The translations under genes were made by a program, and so were the position numbers. A stretch of DNA of 64,000 nt, from contig NC_065874.1 in NCBI RefSeq assembly GCF_933775445.1, positions 17,689,001-17,753,000 of the forward strand, read 5' to 3'. A model generated the notes under the pieces. It had not been told where the DNA came from, made no database searches, and saw only the letters and a program-made list of their open reading frames with translations. Of the stretch, positions 1 through 12,545 are shown one piece after another; position 1 is the stretch's first letter; each line of letters begins with the position of its first letter. Origin of the DNA: Argentina anserina. Taxonomy: Eukaryota; Streptophyta; Magnoliopsida; Rosales; Rosaceae.

Positions 1-136
1 TAGTTACTCAGCTCCTCTCAATTATGAAAACGCGTTTCTCCCTCTGCTCTCTATTCTATGGCGCCGGCCCTCTTTCTCTCTTTTGGTGTCTCTTTGTTCT
101 TTAATCTCCTCTTCAATCTTCATCAAACTATTGTAG

Positions 137-144
137 TATAAATA
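137..144 (+). promoter_or_regulatory. TATA box of the aspartic protease gene
   Basis: TATAAATA lies 51-58 bp upstream of the ATG at 195. This predicts transcription starting near 165-175 and a leader of only 20-30 nt. The leader is almost entirely a CT dinucleotide run (181-194), a common type of plant 5' leader or core promoter tract. Confidence 0.7.
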
Positions 145-194
145 CTACTACCCACCCAACCCACTCAAGACTCAACTCTCTCTCTCTCTCTCTC

Positions 195-1475
195 ATGGCT
201 TCCTTCTTGTTCTTGTTCTTCTGCTCCCTTTTTCCTCTCTCCCTCTCCGCCACCACCCATCTCTCACTTTCTTTCCCTCTGTTCACTCCAGACTCTCGAC
301 CCCCAAGCACCACTGCTACCAACTCTCTCCATGACTCCCTTATTTCTAGACCCAACAAAGGTGGCGCCCCCTCCTACAACTACAAGCTTCCGTTCAAGTA
401 CTCCATGGCTCCCATCGTCTCCCTCCCCATAGGAACACCTCCCCAGACGCAGCAGCTGGTTCTCGACACCGGAAGTCAGCTTTCCTGGATTCAGTGCCAC
501 AAGAAGAAGCCCGTCGTCCGGACTTCTCCTCCGGCAACCATGTTCGACCCTTCTCTCTCCTCCACCTTCTCCAACCTCCCTTGCAACCACCCCATCTGCA
601 AGCCCCGAGTTCCCGACTTCACCCTCCCCACCACCTGCGACCAGAACCGCCTCTGCCACTACTCCTACTTCTACGCCGACGGCACCCTCGCCGAGGGCAA
701 TCTCGTCAGAGAAAAATTCACATTCTCCAGGGCCACCAGCACCCCGCCCCTCACTCTCGGCTGCGCCCAGGACACCAGTGACACCAAGGGAATTTTGGGC
801 ATGAATCTTGGCCGCTTGTCCTTTCCTTCCCAAGCCAAAATTACCAAATTCTCATACTGCATACCCTCCCGCCCAGTTCAAACCGGGACATTTTACCTCG
901 GTAATAATCCCAATTCCCCTAATTTTCAATACGTTGACCTTTTGACTTTTGGTCAACGTCAACGCATGCCGAATTTGGACCCTGTGGCCTACACGGTGGC
1001 GATGCTTGGGGTGAGACTAGGCGGCAAGAGGCTGAGCATTCCGCCTTCAGTGTTCCGGCCCGACGGGGGCGGGGCGGGTCAGACCATGGTCGACTCCGGA
1101 TCCGAGTTGACATATTTTGTGGACGAAGCGTATAAAGAAGTGAAAGAAGAGATTGTGAGATTGGTCGGGGCAAAGTTAAAGAAGGGGTACACGTACGGAA
1201 ACGTCGCCGATATGTGTTTCGATAGTAACATCGGAGCATTGATAGGTGACATGGTGTTAGAGTTTGATAAAGGAGCCGAGATTATGATACCAAAAGAGCA
1301 AATTTTACACAATGTGGAGGGCAAAGTGTGGTGCGTGGCGATCGGGCGTTCTGACATGATCGGCGCGGCGAGTAACATAATCGGCAACGTTCATCAACGG
1401 AATCATTGGGTAGAGTTTGATTTGGCAAATCGTAGAGTAGGGTTTGGCAAGGCGGATTGTAGCAGATCGGTGTGA
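195..1475 (+). CDS. PCS1: PCS1-type pepsin-like aspartic protease (A1 family), single exon
   Basis: The 426-aa protein is a plant A1 aspartic protease. Residues 1-19 form a hydrophobic signal peptide ending in a Ser/Ala-rich stretch, so the protein should enter the secretory pathway. The first catalytic motif DTGS is at residues 91-94, a flap-type Tyr-Ala-Asp-Gly at 160-163 and the second catalytic motif DSGS at 300-303. No plant-specific insert is present, so this is the atypical or nucellin-like group. The C-terminal half, including the NIIGN segment and the Cys-Ser-Arg-Ser-Val end, resembles Arabidopsis PCS1 (promotion of cell survival 1), an ER-located protease linked to embryo and gametophyte survival. 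It lacks introns, as does PCS1. The start fits the TATA box and the signal peptide. The gene looks intact. The symbol is by resemblance; a close paralogue cannot be excluded. Confidence 0.9.
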   Translation: MASFLFLFFCSLFPLSLSATTHLSLSFPLFTPDSRPPSTTATNSLHDSLISRPNKGGAPSYNYKLPFKYSMAPIVSLPIGTPPQTQQLVLDTGSQLSWIQCHKKKPVVRTSPPATMFDPSLSSTFSNLPCNHPICKPRVPDFTLPTTCDQNRLCHYSYFYADGTLAEGNLVREKFTFSRATSTPPLTLGCAQDTSDTKGILGMNLGRLSFPSQAKITKFSYCIPSRPVQTGTFYLGNNPNSPNFQYVDLLTFGQRQRMPNLDPVAYTVAMLGVRLGGKRLSIPPSVFRPDGGGAGQTMVDSGSELTYFVDEAYKEVKEEIVRLVGAKLKKGYTYGNVADMCFDSNIGALIGDMVLEFDKGAEIMIPKEQILHNVEGKVWCVAIGRSDMIGAASNIIGNVHQRNHWVEFDLANRRVGFGKADCSRSV

Positions 1476-2289
1476 AAAGTGTGAAGAAGCAAGAGCCAGA
1501 AATATCATGCACAGTGGTGGACAAATGAAGTCGTTTTCGTGATGATTTTACATAAGAGGCATATAGAGGAGGCCAACTCAACTAGCTAGTTGCCAGGCAA
1601 TAAGTAGTGATATCAATGATTGGACTATTTCAAGAAAACAACAAAGCTAGATTGAGACTAATGTAAATACTAAATACAAAGAATGTGTGGGATATCTTAT
1701 TTTGCTTCCAAAAATTGATCCTTTTTTTTTATTAAACATCTTTATATATTCGTTCAATCAAAAATTCCCAATTTCATGGTTGCAAACAACAAACTTTTTA
1801 GCTGACCAGGACAACACTCCGTATGTGTGGAACCAGAGAACGCGTTCTACAACAAAAAGAAGAAAATGACAACAGAAGAATTTCATATTGGCAAAATGCA
1901 AGTGACTTGTGATGCTTTTGTGGGTTCTGTATCTAACAACAAACACAAAAACACAAAACACAAGTCACATAAAATGATAAAGCAAAGGAAGCAAATATGT
2001 GTTTGATCATTGAAAAAAGAAAAGAAAAAGGGGAAGCAAATATGTGGGTTCAGGTGGATCAAGTGTTGACCAAATAGGCGGATGCTCGGTTACGTTATAT
2101 TTGACTATTTGGGGCATCTGGCTAGACAGAGTCAGAGATTATTAGGACAAGGTTGGGACTAATTCTAACCAAGAGCATTCATGCAGGGAAGTTTTGAGGT
2201 TTCCAGAACAATGATCATCTTGAAGGAATTTATACACATACGACACGTTTATGATCAACTTGGAATAGAGTTCAGTGACTTAGCTTATT
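1476..2289. other. 3' flank of the protease gene, no gene seen
   Basis: AT-rich sequence after the stop codon, which must contain the 3' UTR. No conserved ORF, RNA gene or repeat was recognised. Confidence 0.5.
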
Positions 2290-3425
2290 GAACTCATGAT
2301 GAAAACTGGGACAGGTGTAAAACAAAAGATGAATACCTCATGTATCTCGGTCCCTATCATGCATGGTGTCTCTCCAAGAGCTGTCACATTTTGCAAGCCC
2401 TACCGTCTGTTTCTTCTCATCTACAATCTCTTCAACAACACTACTCTTTCTAAGATCCCCCAAAATCTCTTTATTTGCCGATAGAATCTCCAAAATTATC
2501 ATATGTATACAGGGAAGGAGACTCATACACATAGCTTGATAGGAATATGTTCTGATACTAAACAGATCGAGACCAAGTTACACTGTTTTCTTGATATAAT
2601 AAGTGACATCTTCTATTATTCTAGACGATAAAAAAAAGCAGATATTAATTTATATGATTCAAAATTTTCAACTTCTAATATACATTTTCCCAGTAAATGA
2701 ACAACCTAACAAATTAGCCAAAATGCTAAACTTGAGGAGTAGCTATACACACCTGAAAGGATAGAAGCTGATTCCAAAGCAATTAGAGCCTGCAAGATGT
2801 TTGTGAAAGACACTTTAATGTCATAAACTCTGTAGTAACATACAATATTCCTTGCGAAGAGATTTCTTGAAAAGTTAAACAAATGTAAACTTGGTACTGG
2901 ACGATTAAAGCAAAAAGTAAACGTGGATTGGATATTGGGAATTATAATTTTCGAACCGGAAAGCCTGTGAAAATAACTTTTAACAAAATTCTTGTGCACT
3001 AGACCAGATTGGGGTTCACTACTGTTTTTGTTGTAATATATATTCTGAATTTCGGTAAATTGATATGGATCTTTATTGTTATTTTTGACTATTACATCTT
3101 CAAAATATAGATGTACTGATTTAGTTTCTTGCAATTATCTATGAGGTAAAAGAGATGGATATACAGACAAATACCTCGCGTACAGGCTGCCTTGCGTGCT
3201 TAGTAACTCTCCAGGTTATGTCACAGTTTGGAAGCCTCCCGACTGTTTCTTCTCACAGAAAATCTCTTTACTGGCAGGCCTCTTTATACTGAAGATCCTC
3301 AATTCCTCATCATTTTGTCTCTTAATTGTTATCAACCAAAAACCCATCCTTCTTGAGTTTACTTTGTTTGCCAAGAGAGTCTCCAAAACCATCAATTGTA
3401 TCCAATGAAGGAGACTCGTATGCAC
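2290..3425 (-). pseudogene. Duplicated exon remnants of an unidentified host gene
   Basis: Two minus-strand blocks, 3425-3175 and 2532-2290, are diverged copies of one another. Both contain a Ser-Leu-Leu start, a Leu-Glu-x-Leu-x-Ala-Asn-Lys core and a Glu-Lys-Lys-Gln motif, and both run into a GAG|GTATT donor-like site. Between them, about 2820-2754 looks like a further exon ending at TTTCAG|GTGTG. Copy B (3425-3175) has an in-frame stop and an inserted stretch. The pattern suggests a gene built from repeated exon pairs that has decayed. I do not recognise the family. The related exon at 14137-14313 on the same strand was once about 550 bp upstream of copy B and is now separated by the Athila element. 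Confidence 0.4.
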
Positions 3426-3605
3426 AGCTTGAACACCAGTTTATGATGACCGTTGGCTCCGATTTAAAACCACATACATATCAATGATTTCATAACAGCA
3501 ATCCTGGATATTTACCAAATCAGAGAATCATATGCAAAGGATTGCATCGCTTATTCTCAATAGACAAGCATTTCAGTGAAATGGGGAAAACAACAACCAC
3601 ATAAA

Positions 3606-5179
3606 TGATGACTGCTCGATTACTCGACATCAATATTTAACCCTGAACACATCATAGTAGTATAAAGCAAGAGGGTATCGTTCACAAACCGGGGATCCAG
3701 CCAGGGCTTAGGATCATAACACTTACACGAATTCATAAAGGTTTTAAGGTTTGATATAGTTTCGGATTGAATCATAAAAACAGTAAATAAACCCTAAACT
3801 AATATATACATGTGATTAACCAACCAACACATAAACAATCACCAAAACATCTCATACAAAGGAAATCGAACCAAGCTCTATGTCTTTCTTGCATCATGCC
3901 GAAACCATATATATTGAACAACTAAGGTTGGATCATGCAATCTAAGTTCCAAATCAGTAACCTATATGCATAGACACTTAACACATTCAAGTCTTGCCAC
4001 TCGGCTTCATTGAAATCTAACATGTTCATCTTACCACATAATCCCAAAGCCATGCATATCGAATTCATTAAGTATGTCACCTACTTAACCCCCAATCATG
4101 CAATTTCGAAAATCATATAGAAAAGAATAAACATGTTCATAGCATAAGTCTTTAATCCAACAATCCTAAATATCATGCTACAATCGTACACATAACACTT
4201 AGAAATCAAAATTGATCAAGAACAAGGTTCGGCAGAAACCAAAAAAAACAGAAATTCCATAAAACCAAAACATAATTTCGAATCCTCTACATAAGTTGAA
4301 TCAAGTAGCTATTTCATAGACAAAATTGATACAAGATTACTCTACACAAATCGCAACTCATCCAAGAACAAGAATAAAACCAAAAACCGAATTGAAATAA
4401 AGAGAGAATCATGGTTACACTTTATCAATCAATCGATCCTACAAGGTGTAGCCAAGACTTCTATGGATGAAACCTCTTCTCAATCGTGCTTCAAGGCTAT
4501 AGATAAAGGTGGAGAATGGTGGAATCGGTTTTAGGATTTCTTGGAAGGATGAAGGATGGATTCGGCAAAGCTAGGCTTGTGTTTATGTGTAGGGCTGATG
4601 ATGTTGCTGAATGGAGAGGCCGGCCTCTATATATAGAGGTGTAGGAAGCCTTCTTGCTGTGCCAAAAGGAAATAGAATCCAATTGGGAAACTGAAATCCT
4701 CTTTGTTATGGATTTGATTTATGTACTCCATATCCAACTTGATGTAGGAAACCAAGTCCAATAGGGAGATCTCTTTAAGGGCTGCACGGCAATCTCTTGG
4801 TCCAACTAGGAGTAGCTAGGCCGACCTCCTCTTCTCCTTCTTCAACTCGAATATGATTTCCTTGTTCAACTAGGAATGCAACTCGGCAACTTTCCTTTCT
4901 TTCCAAATATGATTTGTCTTTCCTGAAAAGAAATCGTCGATTAAGGAATAGGAAAGAATGAAAATAGGAAAGTAGAGTCCTAGTCGAGTAAGGAATCCTA
5001 GCTCAATCAGGAGTTCTAACACTTAGCACAATTTCATCATCAATTCATCTCAATTCGAAATAGCTCTACTTAGAACATACATATGACAAATATGAACCTA
5101 AAGCAACTAAATAAGAAGTAACAAAGCATAAGAATAGGGCATATAAACATTAAGAACGTCACACTTTGTGTTCCTATCA
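3606..5179 (-). repeat. Left LTR (3' LTR) of the Athila-type element
   Basis: About 1574 bp, nearly identical to 12546-14111. The outer end begins TGATGACTGCTCG and the inner end is CTATCA. A perfect 16-bp palindrome CCTCTATATATAGAGG (4624-4639) contains the probable TATA box for minus-strand transcription. A polypurine-type tract for plus-strand priming lies just inside at 5182-5196. Confidence 0.92.
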
Positions 5180-6986
5180 ACAACCCCACACTTAGACTTT
5201 GCTAGTCCCTTAGCAAACACTAAAAAGGAAAATCACAACAGAAAACAAAATCAAAACAACAATACTAACGACACAACACTAATGCCTTCAACATTTTGTC
5301 TCAGAGATCTTCAAACTCATAGCATCAAGAATAACACTCAATCGAAATAGATAGGATGAATTCAATGGTTAATAAACATGAAATTTCGTTTAACAAGTAA
5401 GACATGGCAGAAACAAAGATGAAATTAAGCTCGACATGTTCAAAACAAGTTCAAATTCAACTCACATAGGATATGCACTCCAATCTTTTCTCTCAAGAAC
5501 ATGACATATGCTTAAAAGCTTTTCACACACAAGAGTTATGAACATAGTGAAAAATCGAAAACCTCATGAAAGATACCAATCATATGCACAAATGAACCCA
5601 AACCATATGCTTACTTATGAAACAAACTCCACAAATCAAGAGCTACTCATTTTAAGAATCATGCGGATCTTTAGAAAAGGGATAGTTAGGCTCGGCATGG
5701 GTATTATTTTCAAGGTAAAAGGAATCACAAAGGTCATCCTCAAGACTTAGCAGAGCAAAACATCCACCTTATGTCGCCATACTTCATAAAACAAGGGCCA
5801 AATATCATCATGTTGGACCCATTCTTCACTTTAAACATAGTGAAAACGAACAAAGGCTGAAGTATAACATTATTGAGCCTTCAACAAATACATCACAACT
5901 CCAAATTCACCAAAGACAACATGTATGCCGAGATCTTTTCATCATTCTTTCTTTCATTTTTTTCCTTTTCTTGCCGTGCACATACTTTTCTTCTTTCTTT
6001 TCTCACGGCTTCAATACATTTTTCTTTCTTTTCATTCTCTTTTCACAGCATAACATACATACAATAGTGTAACCCCACACTTGAATCAAATCATCACTCC
6101 ATATTAACATCCAAAATCGGCTCTGCCAAGCCTCAAAGACAAGGTAGAGATATAACTACACTAAGCAAGGATATAACATGTTGGTAACGAAAGAAAAGGC
6201 TTAACGTAGGCTCAAAGGGTTAACACTAAGGTGTCCCAAGCAGGGCTCAAAATAGGGATATACGGCTTTTTGGCTTAAAGTGGTGGAAATCCTAAAAAGA
6301 TCCAACAATCCTTTTCAAAATCAGAGTATATTATGACATAAAGCTTCGAAAGTTTCACAAAGTAAGTTCTAGCATTCTCTAGTTCATTGCAATTCTATGG
6401 CATATGAATTGATCAAAATAGATGTAATGAGGTTATAAAGCCAAGAAACGATAGAATAACTCTCCAAAGAAAGGCACAAGTATATGGCTCGAATCTCACA
6501 TAGGTTACATGAATTCAAACAAGTAAGGAACATGCTCATTCTGTACCTAAGTTTCAAAATCCTCATCTACTACATGTTCGTACAAAATCTACACATCGAT
6601 TAACCATCAAATAACAATTAAGTTCATTCCAATATCATGCTCATCTATCAACCATAAATTCAAAGATCAACTCATCCTAGACAGTCAAAGGCATACCTAG
6701 GACTCAAAACAAAAACAAAACAACTTAAAAATCGAAAAACAGAACCAAATTGACACTAAAATTCGAAAATCAAAACACAAAATTGAAACACATAAGCATC
6801 AAACAATAGAATTCAACGAATGATGTATACCCCACCCCACACTTAAAACTTACATTGCCCTCAATGTACAATATGATAAGCAACGAAAATTAGAAAGAGT
6901 TAAGGGGTAAGAAAATGCAAACACTCGTTGATGGCTCCTTCATTGGCTTAAGTTTAGAGTCTATAGCCTAGACTATCTTCAAAGCA
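5180..6986 (-). other. Long 3' noncoding region of the Athila-type element with three PPT-like motifs
   Basis: No coding frame is visible between the integrase end and the 3' LTR; Athila elements often carry an env-like ORF here, but none is seen. The minus-strand motif AAGTGTGGGG occurs three times, at 5182-5196 (next to the LTR, the expected PPT), 6071-6084 and 6830-6848 (with a longer purine stretch). Confidence 0.6.
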
Positions 6987-8194
6987 TCACTTGCTTGCCA
7001 TAGGATCAAGGAGAGACGTCTCCTCCACGTTATGTGCCACAAAATTCTCATAGTACGGCTTCAAGCGATGTCCATTGACCGTGAATTCCTTATCAATCAC
7101 AACACCTTTAATCCTGATAGCACCAGAAGGAAAAATATTAGTAACAACAAACGGTCCAAGCCACCTAGAACGGAGCTTGCCCGTAAACAATCTAAGTCGA
7201 GAATTAAACAAAAGAACTTTCTGCCCAACGACAAAGTGTTTCTTCCTAATCATGCGGTCATGGAATGTCTTAGTCTTCTCCTTGTAAACCATTGCCGAAT
7301 CATAGGCCTCATTTCGAATCTCTTCAAGCTCATGCAATTGTAGCTTCCTATGTAATCCGGCCTCATCAATATCCATGTTAAAATTCTTCACAGCCCACCA
7401 TGCACGATGTTCAAGCTCCACGGGAAGATGACACGCCTTGCCATAGACTAGTCGAAATGGTGACATGCCTAGGGGAGTCTTGTATGCCGTCCTATAGGCC
7501 CAAAGAGCATCATCCAATCGTTGAGACCAATCCTTGCGTGATGGTCCAACAGATTTCTCCAAAATTCTCTTGATCTCACGATTAGATAGCTCCACTTGTC
7601 CACTTGTTTGGGGGTGATAAGGCGTAGCAACCTTATGCTTGATCCCATACTTCTTCAACAACGCCTCAATGGTACGGTTACAAAAGTGAGATCCTCCATC
7701 ACTAATGATAACTCTCGGCATACCAAACCTAGAGAAAATGTTAGAACGAAGGAAATCTGCAACAACTCGAGAATCATTAGTCCGGGTGGCCTTTGCTTCC
7801 ACCCATTTCGAAACATAGTCAACACAAACGAGTATGTATAAGTAACCATTTGAGCTAGGAAAAGGTCTCATGAAATCAAGACCCCAACAATCAAAAATTT
7901 TGACATATATAATCGGTGTCATAGGCATTTGATCTCTAGATCCTAAGTTTCCCATGCGTTGGCATCTATCACAAGTCATGCAAAAATGATATGCATCTTT
8001 AAAAATCGTAGGCCAAAAGAAACCACATTCTAACACCTTAAGAGCAGTCCTACGTGAACCAAAATGTCCTCCACAAGATTCAGAATGGCAAAAAGTAAGT
8101 ATAGAATGATGTTCATGTTCAGGGACACACCTCCTAATGATTTGATCAACACAATGTTTCCACAAGTATGGTTCATCCCAAACATAGTACTTAG
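6987..8194 (-). pseudogene. Athila-type integrase, frameshifted relative to RT-RNase H
   Basis: About 390 codons with the HHCC zinc-binding module (ending in Cys-Asp-Arg-Cys), the catalytic Asp of Gly-Leu-Asp-Phe, the second Asp of Ser-Asp-Gly-Gly and the Glu of Gln-Val-Glu-Leu, and a C-terminal module with a Trp-Leu-Gly-Pro-Phe core. It sits in a different frame from the RNase H and starts without an ATG, showing that it was part of one polyprotein until the frameshift near 8190-8200. Confidence 0.88.
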
Positions 8195-10612
8195 CTAATG
8201 CTTAAGTCTATTCTTTTGTGCATGCGATAAAGTATCCGGAAATTGCTTAGAAACAAGATAATTGACAATATCTGCACACCATGGCTCACTTACCTCAACT
8301 CGAAAGAGTTGCTCATCCGGAAAGCTCTCTTGGATGGCCAAGGGCTCGGCATCTCTTACCAAACGACTCAAATGATCCGCCACAACATTGTCACTTCCCT
8401 TCTTGTCCTTGATCTCGAGATCAAACTCTTGGAGTAGAAGAATCCATCGAATCAATCTCGGTTTGGCATCTTTCTTTGTCATTAAATACTTCAAAGCTGC
8501 ATGATCAGTGTAAACAATAACTTTAGATTGAAGTAAGTAAGAACGAAACTTATCTAGAGCAAAGATCACGGCAAGAAGTTCTTTTTCAGTGGTGGTGTAG
8601 TTTTGTTGAGCATCATTGAGTGTTCGTGACGCATAGTAGATGGCGTAGGGCTGCTTGTCCTTCCTCTGCCCTAGCACGGCTCCAACTGCATAGTCGGAGG
8701 CATCACACATCAACTCGAATGGCAAGGACCAATCCGGCTGTGCCATGATCGGTGCTGAAGTTCGGAGCTTCTTCAAGGTCTCGAATGCATGTTTGCAATC
8801 ATCATCAAAGTTGAATGGGACGTCTTTTTGAAGCAATGAACTCATTGGTCTCGCAATCTTGGAAAAATCCTTGATAAACCTACGATAAAAACCTGCATGT
8901 CCAAGAAACGATCGAACATCCCTCACACTTGTGGGGAGGGGTAAGTGACGCACAAGATCTATTTTAGACTTACCAACCTCAATTCCTCTAGATGAAACAA
9001 TATGACCTAAGACAATGCCTTGCGTGACCATAAAGTGACATTTTTCCCAATTCAAAACCAAGTTAGTTTCCTCACAACGTTTGAGCACAAGTTCAACATT
9101 TTCTAAACAAGTTTCGAAATCTTCACCATAGACAGAAAAATCATCCATGAGAACTTCAATTTTAGAACCAATATACTCGGAGAAAATATGATACATACAA
9201 CGTTGAAACGTACCTGGGGCGTTGCATAAACCAAAAGGCATGCGACGATAAGCAAACGTACCAAAAGGGCATGTGAACGTAGTCTTCTCTTGATCTTCTT
9301 CCGCAACACTTATTTGGTTGTATCCACTATATCCATCAAGGAAACAATAGAAAGAGTGACCAGCTAACCTCTCAAGCATTTGATCAATGAATGGCAATGG
9401 CATGTGGTCCTTCCTTGTTGTCGCATTGAGCTTCCTATAGTCAATACATACCCTATGTCCGGTCACTGTCCTTTGAGGGACCAACTCGTTGTCCTTGTTC
9501 TTCACCACCGTGATGCCTGACTTCTTTGGCACAACTTGAATGGGAGAGATCCACCTACTATCCGAGATGGGGTAGATCACGCCACAATCGTGCAACTTAG
9601 TGATTTCATCCTTTACAACTTGCATCATTGGTGGATGAAGGCGTCTCTGACCTTCCTTAGTTGGTTTGGCACCATCTTCTAGCAATATTCGATGCACACA
9701 CATGGTAGGGCTGATCCCCTTGATGTCGGCTAAGGTCCATCCTATTGCCGTCTTGTGTCTCTTCAACACTTCAATCAATCTCTCTTCTTGCTCCTCATTT
9801 AGTGCAGATGAAATGATCACGGGCAATGTATCCTCTTCTCCTAGAAACGCATACTTCAAGTGGTCCGGAAGAACCTTAAGATCAAGCTTTGGAGCTTGCA
9901 CCACAGAAGGAAGATTCTTGTTAGTAGTTAAGAGAATTGGACTAGGAGAGACAAAGCTTACCTCACGTGCAACCTCAAGAGAGGTCATGGTTTCGTGAAT
10001 GAAGGATGGCACGGCCTCCTTAGCTTCTAGCACCGAAATGTTTGAGCTATCACTTGTAAATCCGGCCCCTTGGGCAATGGTGAGTGCCAACTCGTCATTT
10101 GTCAAAGTATCAAGATAGTTATCTGCAAGGGAATCAAGTATGTCAACTGAAAAACAATCACTTAACTCCGAAAGAGGATACCTCATAGCTTCAAAGATGT
10201 TGAAGCTAATCACTTCACCATCGAACTCAAAGGTGAGTGATCCACTAAACACATCTATTTTCGTTCGTGCAGTCTTCATGTAGGGGCGGCCTAACAAGAT
10301 AGGAACCTCCTTGTCATCTGCCTCCGTTGGCTCCATGTCTATGACATAGAAGTCGGCAGGAAAGATCAAGCTCGAAACCTGCACAAGAACATCTTCAACA
10401 TAGCCCAAAGGGACTTTGTTGGAACAATCAGCCAATCGAATCACAACATTATCACGTTTCAAATCACCTAGACCTAGGTTCTCATAGATATAGTGCGGCA
10501 TTACATTAATAGATGCACCTAAGTCTAACATTATCTTTTCAAATGTCATGTTTCCGATTGTACAAGGGATAGAAAAACTCCTTGGATCCTTAAGCTTTGG
10601 TGGTAGCTTCCT
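8195..10612 (-). pseudogene. Athila-type pol: protease, reverse transcriptase, RNase H
   Basis: The frame continues directly from gag after the TAA at 10613. The retropepsin active site is Asp-Leu-Gly-Ala-Ser, about 25 codons in and usual for Athila. RT has the Leu-Asp-Gly-Tyr-Ser-Gly-Tyr-Asn block and the Met-Asp-Asp-Phe catalytic site. RNase H follows, with Cys-Asp-Ala-Ser, a Thr-Glu-Lys-Glu motif and a Tyr-Thr-Asp-His block. The frame ends at TAG (8195-8197), where a shift of one or two bases leads into the integrase frame. All catalytic positions I can check are kept, so decay is recent. Confidence 0.9.
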
Positions 10613-12487
10613 TTAGAGCACGGCAGAAACCGTCTCACTCATTGTAACAACCTCCTTCTCTCGAGTCATCCTCTTATTGGTGCACAATTCTTTCAAAAAC
10701 TTAGCATACTTAGGATTTTGTTGTATGCATTCAATAAGAGGCATGTTCACTTCCACCTTCTTGAAAATGTTGAGCATGGCTTGATCAGAGTCATCCTTCT
10801 TTTGCTTTGCAAATCTACTAGGGAAGGGAACACGAGGAAGATCATTAGTTGAAACCAAACCACTAGAGTTGGGATCCTTACCTTTGTCATGCACAGCATG
10901 ATCTTCTTTTGGTAGAGGCACGGCACCATTGGCTTTAGAGGAGGCAGGGTCCTTCTCTAAGTCTTTGACATTGTAATTCTCGGCCTCTTGTCCTTTAGAA
11001 GGCACGGCCTTCTTGTGTTGCTGCATTGGAGCATCCAAGGTCCTCCCACTTCGTGTCACCATGGCCTTTACGTTCGGATTAGGCTCAGTTTGGCTCGGCA
11101 ACTTCCCTCCTTCATGGATTTTGCCCATGAAATCGATCACTTGTCCCATCTGCTTCTTAAGCTCGGTTATGTCCTTAGAATGAGCTTGTTGACCTGTAAC
11201 TAAAGCTTGAGTAGCAGAGTTTAGATTTTGTTGCCCTTGAGCAAGAGACTTCAAAAGTTCATCATAGTTAGGTGAAGATGCATTATTTGAACCATGAACA
11301 TTAGAGTTAAAGGGAGCAGAACCTTGAGGTACCTGAGGCCTCACAAACAAACCTGAAGGACGAGGTCCTTGACCTTGAGCATTGGATGGTTGAGCATTGT
11401 TGCTCCAACGAAAATTTGGATGATCTCTAAGTCCAGGGTTGTATGTGTTCGAGTATGGATCGTACCTAGGCCTTTGTTGCCCCATAAAGTTCAACTCTTC
11501 TTCAGTCATTGCACCATTTGGACAATTGTCAGTAGTGTGATCCTTGAAAGAACAAATGCCGCATGCTTGAGGGTTGATGCTCGAACCATTGAATGCCTTG
11601 ACTAGCACGTCAAGCTTCCTTTCTAAAGTCGCCATCTGGTTCCTTGCATCAACATCATACACCCCACGGCTCTTGCTTCCTCTCTTCTCCTTGGAACTAA
11701 ATTGGCGATTGTTGTCAGCCAAGTCATCAATCAAGGTATAAGCTTCTTGACCGGTCTTGTTCATGAAGGTGCAGCCACATGCCGAGTCCACCATGCTCTT
11801 ATTGGTGGTGTCGAGTCCTTCATAGAAGAATTGCACCAAGTCATCCAACGAAATACCATGGTGAGGGCACTTCCTTTGTAGTTCCTGAAATTCCTCCCAA
11901 GCTTCATAGAGTGAATCACCATCTTTTTGAGTGAAGTTCTGAATCTCCCTCCGAAGTCTTTTCGTTAGTTGAGCAGGGAAGAATTGCTTCAAGAATCTCC
12001 TAGTCATTTCGTCCCATGTAGTGATAATTCCTGCAGGCAAAGAATACAACCAACGTTTAGCATCATCCTTAAGGGTAAATGGAAACAAAAGCAACCTCAA
12101 GCCTTCTTGAGACAGGTGATGAATCGATTGGAGCTTGCAAATGTCCAAGAACTCCCTAAGGTGAACATTAGGGTCTTCCATTGAAGAACCAGAGTACTTA
12201 GGCAGCTGCCCAAGCAATTGAACAGGAATGGAGAAGTTAGCTTCATCAGGTGGAGTGAAAGCAATGCATGAAGGTGATTCCGGGGTGGTAGGTATGAATG
12301 CATTCTTGAGTGCCATTGGAGCACCAACAGGAATTATGTCACGGTCCGCAATTGTGTCTAAGTCTGAATTGAAGACGAAGGGAAATGACAGATCTTTCTC
12401 TTCTTCTGATCTAGGTGAAGAGTTTAAGATTGAATTGCTTGGAGATGTTTCGAAATTCAAAGGTCTACTTATGAAAGAGTTGTTCAA
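10613..12487 (-). pseudogene. Athila-type gag, open from the LTR edge to an in-frame TAA
   Basis: A 624-aa frame coding the capsid-type retrotransposon gag domain (about residues 90-260, with a Trp-Leu-Tyr-Ser-Leu-Pro core and a Phe-Phe-Pro-Ala segment), then a zinc-knuckle-like Cys-x2-Cys-x4-His-x4-Cys near residue 310, then a low-complexity Asn/Gln-rich tail. The frame stays open upstream of the first ATG as far as the LTR boundary, so the N-terminal end of gag is probably missing. It ends at TAA (10613-10615), after which the same frame continues straight into the protease. In this lineage gag and pol are normally one ORF, so the TAA is probably a CAA-to-TAA mutation. Confidence 0.85.
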
Positions 12488-12545
12488 ATCTCTAAGTGCT
12501 TGAATTCGATCCTTGAGCTCTTGTGTCTTCTTAGAAAATTCGGAC

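Noticed and set aside
195..833. Overlapping ORFs within the aspartic protease gene (264-833 minus, 494-781 plus)
   Set aside because: Shadows of a GC-rich coding exon with no domain of their own.
5180..6986. Possible env-like gene in the Athila element
   Set aside because: No open frame longer than about 80 codons and no membrane or signal pattern; treated as noncoding.
8195..10612. Unusual protease Asp-Leu-Gly and RT Met-Asp-Asp motifs as damage
   Set aside because: These variants are normal in Athila-lineage elements.
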